Positions 10,810 through 20,459 of a DNA stretch of 64,000 nucleotides are shown here, piece by piece (the stretch's first letter is position 1; each line of letters opens with the position of its first letter). The stretch lies in assembly GCF_000374305.1 (NCBI RefSeq), contig NZ_KB894095.1, positions 248,001 through 312,000 of the forward strand, written 5' to 3'. Under the pieces are notes generated by a model. That model ran no database searches. It was not told the DNA's origin and saw nothing but the letters and a program-made list of their open reading frames with translations. Made by a program: the position numbers and the translations under genes. The DNA comes from Actinomadura flavalba DSM 45200 (GTDB lineage Bacteria > Actinomycetota > Actinomycetes > Streptosporangiales > Streptosporangiaceae).

Positions 10810-12080
10810 ACTGTCCCGTCTGTGACGAACCGTTCCAGCCGGGTGACGTCCTGTGCCTGAGCTGCGGCGCCAACCTGGCGCGCGCGGGCGGCGGCGCCGG
10901 ACGGCGGCCGGGCGGCCCCGAGCAGGGCCCGCCCCAGCACGGCCGTCCGCAGCAGCAGGGCGGCCCGCCGTCGCCGTACGGGCAGCAGCCCTACGGCGGT
11001 CAGCAGGGTGGCCAGCAGGGCGGTCAGCAGCCGTACGGCGCGCCGCCGCAGCAGCAGCCGCAGCACGGGCAGCAGCAGGACCCCTGGGGAGCGCCGCCGC
11101 CGCCGCAGCAGCAGGCGCCGTCCCAGGACCAGTGGGGCGCGCCGCAACAGCAGCAGCAGGACCCGTGGGGCGCCCCCCAGCAGCAGGCGCCGCCGCCCCA
11201 GCAGGATCAGTGGGGCGCACCGCCGCAGCAGCAGAACCAGCAGCAAGACCCCTGGGGCGCGCCGCAGCAGTCCTCGCAGCGGCAGTCCCCGCCCCAGCAG
11301 GACCCGTGGGGCGCGCCGCAACAGCAGCAGCCCGCGCAGGACCAGTGGGGCGCGCCGCCGCAGCAGCAGGGACGGCACGGGCAGCAGCCCCCGTCCCCCT
11401 ACGAGCAGCCGCCCCAGCAGCAGGACCCGTGGGGCGCCCCGCCGCCGCAGCACGGCCAGCCGTCCCAGCACGGCCAGCCGTCCCAGCACGGGCAGCCGCA
11501 GCACGGGCAGCCGCACCAGCCCCAGCACGGCCAGCCGCAGGACCCGTGGGGCGCGCCCCAGCAGAACCAGCAGCAGGCGCCGCACCACGACCAGCGCGCC
11601 ATGCCGCCGCAGCACGGCCGCGAGGCCACGCTGCTGCCGCCCGAGCACCAGCAGGGACGCGGCACGCCCGACAGCACGGCGTTCATGTGCCCGTACTGCG
11701 AGGCGGTGCTGAGCAACCCGAGCGCGGCCCAGTGCGATTCGTGCCTGCGTCCGCTGCCGGGCAAGTCCGGCACGCCGGTGCTGCGCGTCCAGTTCCCCGG
11801 CGGTGAGCTGAAGGTCTCGGTCGGCCAGCACCTGGTGCTCGGCCGCGACGCCGGGCAGTCCCCGGTCGCGAACACCTTCACCCAGTACGACAACGTGTCC
11901 CGCCGCCACTCGACGGTCTGGCTCGACCCGTCCGGCACCGCCTGGGTCCGCGACGAGGGCTCCACCAACGGCACCTTCGTCAACGGCGAACGGCTGCCGC
12001 GCGGCGTGGAGTCCCCGCTGCACAACGGCGACCAACTCCGGCTGGCCGCCGACGTCACCGGCACCGTCCAGCTCAGTTAG
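10797..12080 (+). CDS. Zinc-ribbon / Gln-Pro repeat / FHA domain protein
   Basis: This 427-aa protein starts at ATG 10797 inside the end of the radical-SAM gene. It begins with a zinc ribbon (Cys 6, 9, 20, 23: CPVC and CLSC). Residues 30-275 form a Gln/Pro/Gly-rich linker with nine copies of D(P/Q)WGAP spaced by poly-Gln, then several HGQP units. A second zinc ribbon lies near residue 298 (CPYC, then CDSC). Residues 335-427 are an FHA domain with the phosphothreonine-binding signature: GRD, SRRHS and STNGTFVNG. FHA domains bind phospho-Thr peptides, so this is the expected reader of the operon's kinase. The linker resembles low-complexity phase-separating or scaffold tails. A strong bidirectional hairpin follows the stop. 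Confidence 0.92.
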   Translation: MATLNCPVCDEPFQPGDVLCLSCGANLARAGGGAGRRPGGPEQGPPQHGRPQQQGGPPSPYGQQPYGGQQGGQQGGQQPYGAPPQQQPQHGQQQDPWGAPPPPQQQAPSQDQWGAPQQQQQDPWGAPQQQAPPPQQDQWGAPPQQQNQQQDPWGAPQQSSQRQSPPQQDPWGAPQQQQPAQDQWGAPPQQQGRHGQQPPSPYEQPPQQQDPWGAPPPQHGQPSQHGQPSQHGQPQHGQPHQPQHGQPQDPWGAPQQNQQQAPHHDQRAMPPQHGREATLLPPEHQQGRGTPDSTAFMCPYCEAVLSNPSAAQCDSCLRPLPGKSGTPVLRVQFPGGELKVSVGQHLVLGRDAGQSPVANTFTQYDNVSRRHSTVWLDPSGTAWVRDEGSTNGTFVNGERLPRGVESPLHNGDQLRLAADVTGTVQLS

Positions 12081-12084
12081 GCCG

Positions 12085-12132
12085 CGCACGACGAAGGGGC
12101 CGTCCCGATCGGGACGGCCCCTTCGTCGTGCG
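12085..12132. terminator. Perfect 24-bp inverted repeat, bidirectional terminator
   Basis: The 48 bases are a perfect palindrome centred at 12108/12109 (GAT/C centre), with GC-rich arms ending GGGGCCGTCCC. It sits between the convergent stops of the FHA gene (12080) and typA (12135), so it can terminate both transcripts. No strong T-run follows, as is common in actinomycetes. Confidence 0.85.
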
Positions 12133-12134
12133 TG

Positions 12135-13988
<1,854 letters not shown>

Positions 13989-14168
13989 GCGGGCTCGCCT
14001 TGGGTGTGAGAGATCAGGATGACCGCAGACACGCGGCAGCCCCAGTCTACTTGGCCGAGCGCCTTACCCCGTCGCCTGCTGCGTCACACCCGTTCCCGAA
14101 CCCTGCGTTTGGCCATTTTGCCGTCTCTTTGTACGCTCCCTCGGGTCCAGTCAGGAGAAGGAGCAGGC

Positions 14169-15164
14169 TTGCCCTCGACCGCTTCCACCACCCCGTCCCG
14201 GCGCCGCACCGCGCCCGCGCTGACCCTGGCGGCGCTCGTCGCGCTCGGCGTCGCCGTTCCCGGCGTCGTCCCGGGCGCCCGTCCGGCGGCGGCCGAGCCG
14301 ACGCCCAGCGCGAGCGAGCTGGAGAAGCGGCTGGACAAGCTGCACACCGAGGCCGAGATCGCCACGGAGAAGTACAACAAGACCCGCGTCGACCTGGACG
14401 CCGCGCGCAAGGCGCAGCGCGCCGCCGCCGAGCACGCCGCCCTCCTGGAGGCGCAGGCCGCGCCCGCCCGCGAGCGGCTGGCCGGGCTCGCCGCCGCGAA
14501 CTACATGGGCGGCGGCCCGGACACCCTGTTCGGCGCCGGGGGCCGGGAGGGCCTGACCGAGAACGCCTACCTGGCGCACCAGCAGGCGCGGACCGTCGCG
14601 GTCGCGCAGGCCGAGATCGACAAGGCCAACGCCGCCAAGCGCGCCGCCGACGCGCGCACTGCGCAGGTGCAGCGCGCCGCCGACGGCTCCGCGAAGGCGC
14701 GCGCCGCCGCCAAGGCCAAGGTGGCCGACGTGCAGAAGCAGCTCGACAAGGTCTCCACGACCAAGGTCAAGGACCCGGGCTCGGGGCTGACGGCGACGGT
14801 GCGCGGCACCGGCCTGCCCGCGAAGATGACGCGCAAGGCCATGGCGAAGATGGGCAGCCCGTACGTGTGGGCGGCGGCCGGGCCGAACTCCTTCGACTGC
14901 TCGGGCCTGGTCGTCTGGGCGTACGCGCAGGTCGGCAAGAAGGGCCTGCCGCACTACACCGGGTCGCTGTACGCGCTCGGTGAGAAGGTCGGCCGGGGCT
15001 CGCTGCGCTCGGGCGACCTCGTCTACTTCGGCGGCAGCCTGCACCACATGGGGATCTACCTCAGCAACGGGCTGTACCTGCACGCGCCGCGCACCGGCGA
15101 CGTCGTCAAGATCTCCAAGCTGTCGGACCGGTCGGACTACGCGGGCGCGAACCGCATCTCGTAA
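14169..15164 (+). CDS. Secreted NlpC/P60 cell-wall hydrolase with coiled-coil domain
   Basis: I place the start at TTG 14169, preceded at 5 bases by AAGGAG and followed by a clear Sec signal peptide (Arg-rich start, hydrophobic LTLAALVALGVAVPGVV, likely cleavage near RPAAAEP). A frame to 14019 exists but is not signal-like. Residues 45-190 form a long coiled coil (ELEKRLDKLHTEAEI onwards). The C-terminal 120 residues are NlpC/P60: catalytic Cys in NSFDCSGLV, His in HHMGIYL and the HAPRTGD third site. This is the RipA/CwlO-type architecture, in which a coiled coil controls a D,L-endopeptidase that cuts peptidoglycan stems, usually under FtsEX control. The product is 331 aa. Confidence 0.92.
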   Translation: MPSTASTTPSRRRTAPALTLAALVALGVAVPGVVPGARPAAAEPTPSASELEKRLDKLHTEAEIATEKYNKTRVDLDAARKAQRAAAEHAALLEAQAAPARERLAGLAAANYMGGGPDTLFGAGGREGLTENAYLAHQQARTVAVAQAEIDKANAAKRAADARTAQVQRAADGSAKARAAAKAKVADVQKQLDKVSTTKVKDPGSGLTATVRGTGLPAKMTRKAMAKMGSPYVWAAAGPNSFDCSGLVVWAYAQVGKKGLPHYTGSLYALGEKVGRGSLRSGDLVYFGGSLHHMGIYLSNGLYLHAPRTGDVVKISKLSDRSDYAGANRIS

Positions 15165-15279
15165 CACCCGTACTGGCCAGTAGCGGCCATTTCGGACCGT
15201 GCGAAGATCCGCGCCGGTACTCTCCCGGCGCAGATCGCGAACGTCGGCCCGGCGTTCCCTCCCGCCCCAAGGAGTTGCC

Positions 15280-15702
15280 GTGAAGTTCCGCAAGACCGCT
15301 CTCGCCGCGGCGACCGCCGCGACGGCGCTCCTGCCGGTCGCCGCCACGATCACGCCCGCGCACGCCGCCGAGCGCCCCGCCGCGCTCGCCGCCGAGCCGT
15401 CGCTGCCGGGCCAGGAAGAGCTGATCAAGCTCGTGCTCGCCGCGTTCCCGGCGAACATCCAGGCGGACGTGCAGAAGCTCCTGGCGGGCGACTACTCGGC
15501 GCTCAGCAGCCTGCTCACCAACGTCCTCGCCCTGACGCCCGCGCAGCTCCAGGCGATCAGCGCCAAGCTGCTCGACCTCCTCAAGCTCCTCCCGATCCAG
15601 CTTCCGCAGCAGAACGCGCTGCGCGCCCAGCTCGACGACGGCCTCACCCAGCCCCAGGCCCTCTTCGTCGCCCTGGCCCCGACGGCCCTCGGCACGCGCT
15701 GA
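15280..15702 (+). CDS. Small secreted protein, unknown function
   Basis: The start GTG 15280 has AAGGAG 5 bases upstream. The 140-aa product has a textbook signal peptide (KFRKTALAAATAATALL, cleavage after AHA near residue 29). The mature 110 residues are amphipathic helices rich in Leu, Ala and Gln (LIKLVLAAFPANIQ, LLTNVLALTPAQLQAI), without Cys or known motifs. It is transcribed in the same direction as the NlpC/P60 gene 115 bases upstream and is followed by a hairpin terminator. It may act in the envelope, but I do not recognise the family. Confidence 0.8.
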   Translation: MKFRKTALAAATAATALLPVAATITPAHAAERPAALAAEPSLPGQEELIKLVLAAFPANIQADVQKLLAGDYSALSSLLTNVLALTPAQLQAISAKLLDLLKLLPIQLPQQNALRAQLDDGLTQPQALFVALAPTALGTR

Positions 15703-15713
15703 CCCGTGCATGT

Positions 15714-15747
15714 GGAAGGCCCCGACCCGGGTGGGTCGGGGCCTTCC
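15714..15747. terminator. Hairpin terminator, 15-bp stem, 4-base loop
   Basis: Arms 15714-15728 and 15733-15747 (GGAAGGCCCCGACCC and its complement) pair perfectly around loop GGGT. It lies between the convergent ends of the secreted-protein gene and the Nudix gene and probably serves both. Confidence 0.85.
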
Positions 15748-15755
15748 GCGCGTTC

Positions 15756-16139
15756 TCACAGGTAGGCGGCGATCTCCGGGACGAGCGGAAGGTCGCCGGG
15801 CAGCCAGTCCACGTCGTACAGCTCGCCGGCGGTCAGCCAGCGCAGCGCCCGATGCTCCAGCGCCTGCGGCTCGCCGTCCAGCACGCGCGCCGTCCACACG
15901 CGCAGCACGCCGCTCATCGCCAGCGGCCAGTCGCCGCCGATCCGCACCCCCAGCTCGACCTCGACCCCGAGCTCCTCGGCGCACTCCCGCACGAGCGCCG
16001 CCTCGTCGCTCTCCCCCGGATCGACCTTCCCGCCCGGGAACTCCCATCCCCCGGCCAGCTCCGCCGGCTCGGCCCGCTGCGCCGCCAGCAGCCGCCCGTC
16101 CTCGATGATCGCCGCACCCACCACGATGATCGCCCTCAC
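15756..16139 (-). CDS. Nudix hydrolase, MutT-like (8-oxo-dGTP diphosphatase type)
   Basis: I prefer GTG 16139, with a GGAAGGG site just upstream; an ATG at about 16163 in the same frame is the alternative. The 127-aa protein begins with VRAIIVVGAAIIEDG and holds the full Nudix box at about residues 37-59 (GGKVDPGES, then RECAEELGV). The domain order and length match MutT, which removes oxidised dGTP from the nucleotide pool and prevents mutation. It is downstream of the secretion cluster on the same strand but separated by 167 bases, so it need not belong to it. Confidence 0.9.
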   Translation of the reverse strand: MRAIIVVGAAIIEDGRLLAAQRAEPAELAGGWEFPGGKVDPGESDEAALVRECAEELGVEVELGVRIGGDWPLAMSGVLRVWTARVLDGEPQALEHRALRWLTAGELYDVDWLPGDLPLVPEIAAYL

Positions 16140-16306
16140 CCGCCCTTCCTCCGCGCCCATCATGCCGGACCCCCGGCACGCCGTACCGACCGGACCGAGG
16201 AGCACGCCCCGTGGACGAGGTCCCGTCAGGCCCGGGCGGCGGGCCGCGCGGACGATGGCCTCCAGGTCGCCAGCGTGGTACGCCGCCGCGAGCGGTTCTC
16301 CGGGTG

Positions 16307-17353
16307 CTACGAGATCTTGCGCTTGAAGTCGTCGCGGGCCAGCGGACGGGTCGTCCCGATCCACTTGGACGTCTTGTACGACTTCACGCCGATGTTCGGC
16401 ACGCACGTCGAGCAGCTCGCCACGACCATCTTGCCGTTGCCGATCACCATGCCGACGTGCCCCGGATTGTTCAGCGACGTTCCCGGGCCGGTGTTGAAGA
16501 ACACCAGATCGCCCGGCTGCTCCTCGCCCTTGGGGATCTTCACCCCGAACGGCCACTGCTGGAACGTCGTGCGCGGCAGGTTCAGCCCGACCGTCCGGTA
16601 GGCGGCCTGGAGCAGGCTGGAGCAGTCCCAGGCGTCCGGGCCGTTGGCGCCGAAGATGTAGCGCTTGCCGCGCTGCGCCATCGCGAACGCGATGATGCGC
16701 TGCACGACGCCGCCCGCCTCCACGGGCAGCTCGTTGTCCTCGCACTCGACGCCCTTGGTCTGCACCGGGGTGAACTCCCCCGCCGCGTACTTCTTCGCCC
16801 AGTCCAGGACGAGGTTCACGTAGTCCCACGAGTGGTTGTACATGAACAGCGCCGTGCGGGTGCGCTCGGGCGCCCCGTTGTGCTTGAGGTAGCGGGCGGC
16901 GGACGGGATGGCGTCCGCCGGGTCGTACCGGGACTTCTTGCCGTCCTTGTTCCCGTCCACCGCGAACGCGTCGAACGTCGCCTGGAGGAACTGCATCGGG
17001 CCGCCCGCGCCCGCGTAGTTCTCCCCCGACGAGACGCCCGGCAACTGCGACGTGCCGTGGCCCGTCTCGACCTTGCCGATGCCCGCCAGCACGTTCCACG
17101 GGATGCCGAAGTCGCCGCCGGCCTTCTTGTACAGCGCCAGGAAGTCCGCCGGGATCGCGCGGGCGCTGCTCGCCTCCCCCGGCTGGGCACCGGCGCGCGA
17201 CACGTCCACGCAGCGCGCGTTGTCGCCGCCCGCGCCGCCGCCACCGAACAGGAACTGGCTCGCGCCGAACAGCACCGGGACGAACAGCAGCGCGGCGAAC
17301 AGCAGCGCCACGGCGCCGAGCGCGGCGGCGAGCAGCACGTTGCGGCGCGTCAT
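16307..17353 (-). CDS. Lytic transglycosylase-NlpC/P60 wall hydrolase of T4SS (CwlT/TcpI-like)
   Basis: The 348-aa protein has one N-terminal membrane anchor (residues 6-32). A transglycosylase SLT domain follows at about 65-195, with catalytic Glu in GIGKVETGHG. An NlpC/P60 peptidase occupies 215-345, with Cys in AWDCSSLLQ and His in GHVGMVIGNG. This two-headed muramidase plus D,L-endopeptidase is the hallmark of Gram-positive conjugation modules (CwlT of ICEBs1 and Tn916, TcpI of pCW3), where it opens the wall for the channel. It overlaps the upstream gene by ATGA and closes the cluster. Two further Cys near the C-terminus (SCSTC) are unexplained. Confidence 0.92.
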   Translation of the reverse strand: MTRRNVLLAAALGAVALLFAALLFVPVLFGASQFLFGGGGAGGDNARCVDVSRAGAQPGEASSARAIPADFLALYKKAGGDFGIPWNVLAGIGKVETGHGTSQLPGVSSGENYAGAGGPMQFLQATFDAFAVDGNKDGKKSRYDPADAIPSAARYLKHNGAPERTRTALFMYNHSWDYVNLVLDWAKKYAAGEFTPVQTKGVECEDNELPVEAGGVVQRIIAFAMAQRGKRYIFGANGPDAWDCSSLLQAAYRTVGLNLPRTTFQQWPFGVKIPKGEEQPGDLVFFNTGPGTSLNNPGHVGMVIGNGKMVVASCSTCVPNIGVKSYKTSKWIGTTRPLARDDFKRKIS

Positions 17354-17985
17354 CCCGGGTCACCGCCGGGCTGGCCGACGTCCGACGGCTCGAACGCGTA
17401 CACCTTGAGCGAGCCGCCGTCGCGGGCGACCGTCACCACGTACTGCTCGCTGCCCTGACTGGCGCCGCGCGCGCGGGTGATCTGCTGCTTGGCGGTGACG
17501 AGGAAGATGATCGAGTTGTCCTCGACGTCGCGGACCCGGTCGAGGGTGGCGCCGCCCTGCGCGACCTCGCGGTCCTCCCGGCGCTTCTCCAGCAGGCCCG
17601 GTGTCGCCGACGCGCGTTGCAGTTCGCCGCGCAGGTCGGCGGTGACGAACCCGTTCAGCCGCGCCATGTAGGCCGCCGGTTCCTCGTCGAACCGGTGCGT
17701 GCTGTACGCGGCGATGAAGTTCTGCGCGAGCGCGGCGGCCGAGGCGAACTCACGCTGCGAGAACGGCAGCAGCCGGTAGATGTCGAACGAGCCCGTGCCC
17801 ACCGACCCGGCGATGCCGGGCGGCGGCGACGCCGGGCCCGGCGGGCCCGCCGACACCGAGGGGCGCGGGGACGCGTCGTCCTCGCCGGGGGCGGGGGGCC
17901 CGATCGTCAGGTAGACGCCGATGCCGGCCAGGGCCACCACCAGCCCCGCGAACAGGAGCTTGCGCTGCCGGTCGGTCGGATTCAT
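17350..17985 (-). CDS. Membrane-anchored T4SS accessory protein, unknown
   Basis: The 211-aa protein has a membrane helix at residues 9-28 (LLFAGLVVALAGIGVYLTI), a Pro/Ser/Gly linker to about 65 and a globular extracytoplasmic domain with a long helix and C-terminal strands (SIIFLVTAKQQ, YVVTVARDGGSLKVYAF). This layout resembles VirB8/TcpC-type NTF2-like proteins, and it sits between VirB6 (1-base TGATG overlap) and the wall hydrolase (ATGA overlap), so it surely belongs to the same transcript. Direct homology to VirB8 is not evident by eye; I call it an accessory component of the channel. Confidence 0.75.
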   Translation of the reverse strand: MNPTDRQRKLLFAGLVVALAGIGVYLTIGPPAPGEDDASPRPSVSAGPPGPASPPPGIAGSVGTGSFDIYRLLPFSQREFASAAALAQNFIAAYSTHRFDEEPAAYMARLNGFVTADLRGELQRASATPGLLEKRREDREVAQGGATLDRVRDVEDNSIIFLVTAKQQITRARGASQGSEQYVVTVARDGGSLKVYAFEPSDVGQPGGDPG

Positions 17986-20459
17986 CAGGACTCGCGCCCG
18001 CCCTCACCCGGAGGGTCGACCGGCCGCAGCCAGAACGGGATCGGCGGGCTGCCGCCCTGCCCGGCACCGCCGCCGCCCCGGCCGCTCCACAGCGGCGGGG
18101 GCGCGGTCCGTCCGCCCGGCCCGGCACCGGAGCCGCCGGTCGCGCCGCCGCGCGCCTGCGGCACCGGCGCGTTCCCACCGCCGGACCCGGAACCGCCGCC
18201 GCCGCGCGAGGGGGCCGAACCGCCGCCCTTGCGCGACGAGCCGCCGCCCCGCGAGGGCGCCGAGCCGCCGGACGAGCCCTTGCCCGACGAACCACCGGAC
18301 GAGCCCTTACCGGACGAGCCGCCGCCCCGGCCCCATGACATGGGACGCGGCGTGCCGCCGCCGGAACCGCTCGAACCGTTCTTACCGCCGGAGCCCGAAC
18401 CACCGCCCGACCCCGAGCCGCCACCGGACCCGGAACCGCCCGAGCCGGTCCCCGAGCGGCCCGCGCCGCCGGACCGTCCGGCCACGACGCCCGCGAGACC
18501 GCCCGCGCCGCCCGTCCGGGCCGCCGCGTCACCGGCGGCCGCGTCGGCTCCGCCGCCGCCCGCCGCACGGGACGGCAGGTTGAGCGGCGGCGCTCCGCGC
18601 CGGGACCGGCCCGGCCCGGTGGCCGCGCCCGCCTTCGGCTTGGCCGCCAGGACGGGCGCCGCGTCCGGCGACTGCCCGTCGCCGGTGCCCGCCGCCGCCA
18701 CGCCCGCGCGCCGGTCGGTGCCGGTGCCCGCGGTCGTCGCGTCCGTGCCGTCGCCCGTCTGCCCGGCCCGCGCGAGCCGGTACCCGGCCGCGCCCGGCAC
18801 CACCGCCGTCGCGAGCCCCGCCGTGTTCTTGCGGGCCTCCAGGACGGACTTGTCGAGCTGCGCCTCGCTCTTGTCCCGCGCCCCGACCGCCGAGTACCCG
18901 ACCGCCGAGAACAGGTGCTGGAACGGCTTGCGGTACACGAACGCCGCACCCGTCACCAGCGCGATCAGCAGAATCTGCAGGCCCCACGGCAGCGTCTCGC
19001 CGAGGATCAGCCCGTACGCCCACAGCAGCAGCGACAGCACACCGATCAGCGCCGCCTGTTTCAGCAGCATCGACAGCAGCAGCTCCAGCCACCGGATCGC
19101 GATCACCCGCCCGATGCCCGGATGGATGCCGATCCCGAGGAAGATCGGCCCCGCCACCAGCAGCAGCAGGAACGCGATCTTCACGATGATCAGCGCGATC
19201 GCGATCACGAGGATCAGCAGCCCCGCCACCAGCGCCGCGAACAGGCCGCCGAAGGCCACCGCCAGCCGGTTCGTCCAGCTCTTGCCCTGGAACAGCGGGT
19301 AGACGCCCGCGTGCTCCTGCTTGACGTTGGCCGCGACCTCCTTGTACGCGTCGGCCTTCTTCGCCAGGTCGACGCGCTGGCCGCCGTAGGTCTCCGGGAG
19401 GTCCACCGCCTGCGACCACAGCAGCTTGTCCGCGTTGTCCTTGACGATCTTGGCGTTGGGGTCGGTCGTGCCGAACTGCCCCATCAGCCACGGCTTGCAC
19501 ACCAGCGCGACCCACAAGCCGTTGGCGTTGCGGGTGGTCGCGTCCACCTGCTGCGCGGCGGCGCCCGGCGGACGCTGGCCCTCCGGCGGCGGAATGCACG
19601 TGCTGCCCTTGGCGTCGCTCTGCGGCAACGCCGCGTTGAACGCCGCGCTCGTCGCCTCCGACACCTTCGTGCCGAGCGTGGTGAAGTCGGCGGGCCGCGC
19701 CACCAGCCAGATCAGCGCGACCATCGCCACGACCATCCACACGACGCCCTCGGTGACCTTGCTGGCCCGTTTGCGGACCAGGCCCCACCACGCCAGCCAC
19801 ATCGCGCCGAGGATCACGACCCACGACCAGTAGCGGGCGTTGAACGTCTCGCCGACGCCGCTGATGACGCCGTCCACCGTGCTCTTCAGCCAGCCGAGCA
19901 GCGACTCCGACGCCGCCGCCTGGTAGACGCTGATCGTCGTGCGGTCGATCGCGCGGACGAGCGTGAACGTGGTGTTCGCGAGGGCGTTGCCCATCATCGC
20001 CATCGCGTCCGCGCAGCCCATGTCGACCGCGTACCACGACTGCCCGGCGGTGCCGTAGCGATCGTAGTAGGTGAGATCTTCGGGGGCGGTCTTGCGCAGC
20101 TTCTCGTTCGGGTAGTCCGGGGGCTTGATGAGGCCGTCGGTACCGGAGCCGTACTGCTCGGGGGCCGGGCTGTCGGCGGGCGCGCAGGGGTCGCTGCCGA
20201 ACGGGCCGGCCGCCGCCATCGGCGACAGGACGCCCGTGAACAACGCCAGCACCATCGTGAAGAGGAGCGCGACGCCCGTCCGGCGACCGCGCCTGCGGGG
20301 CTTGGCGACACGCCGCGTCGCGGTGACCTTGCGGCGGTCCAGCCCGTCGGACGGGCTCCGCTGGAGGCGCGGACGGCCGTCCGGCGGGGCCAGCGCGCGG
20401 GCCGCACGGCGCGCGCGGCTCAGCACCGCGCCGTGCGACGCGGGGCGGGGCCGGGTCAT
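17985..20459 (-). CDS. VirB6/TcpH-like polytopic membrane protein with Gly/Ser-rich tail
   Basis: ATG 20459 overlaps the VirB4 stop (ATGA), so I use it although the frame runs further. The 824-aa product has an Arg-rich N-terminus, a hydrophobic segment at about 65-85 and then at least five membrane spans: near 220 (SWVVILGAMWLAWWGLV), 245, 415-460 (two, ALVAGLLILVIAIALIIV) and 495-545. After residue 590 it becomes a long Gly/Ser/Ala/Arg tail with GSGSGGG and SSGKGSSGG repeats. VirB6-class proteins form the inner-membrane part of the type IV channel; ConG and TcpH are the Gram-positive counterparts, and the order after VirB4 fits. The tail is probably disordered and cytoplasmic. Confidence 0.85.
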   Translation of the reverse strand: MTRPRPASHGAVLSRARRAARALAPPDGRPRLQRSPSDGLDRRKVTATRRVAKPRRRGRRTGVALLFTMVLALFTGVLSPMAAAGPFGSDPCAPADSPAPEQYGSGTDGLIKPPDYPNEKLRKTAPEDLTYYDRYGTAGQSWYAVDMGCADAMAMMGNALANTTFTLVRAIDRTTISVYQAAASESLLGWLKSTVDGVISGVGETFNARYWSWVVILGAMWLAWWGLVRKRASKVTEGVVWMVVAMVALIWLVARPADFTTLGTKVSEATSAAFNAALPQSDAKGSTCIPPPEGQRPPGAAAQQVDATTRNANGLWVALVCKPWLMGQFGTTDPNAKIVKDNADKLLWSQAVDLPETYGGQRVDLAKKADAYKEVAANVKQEHAGVYPLFQGKSWTNRLAVAFGGLFAALVAGLLILVIAIALIIVKIAFLLLLVAGPIFLGIGIHPGIGRVIAIRWLELLLSMLLKQAALIGVLSLLLWAYGLILGETLPWGLQILLIALVTGAAFVYRKPFQHLFSAVGYSAVGARDKSEAQLDKSVLEARKNTAGLATAVVPGAAGYRLARAGQTGDGTDATTAGTGTDRRAGVAAAGTGDGQSPDAAPVLAAKPKAGAATGPGRSRRGAPPLNLPSRAAGGGGADAAAGDAAARTGGAGGLAGVVAGRSGGAGRSGTGSGGSGSGGGSGSGGGSGSGGKNGSSGSGGGTPRPMSWGRGGGSSGKGSSGGSSGKGSSGGSAPSRGGGSSRKGGGSAPSRGGGGSGSGGGNAPVPQARGGATGGSGAGPGGRTAPPPLWSGRGGGGAGQGGSPPIPFWLRPVDPPGEGGRES

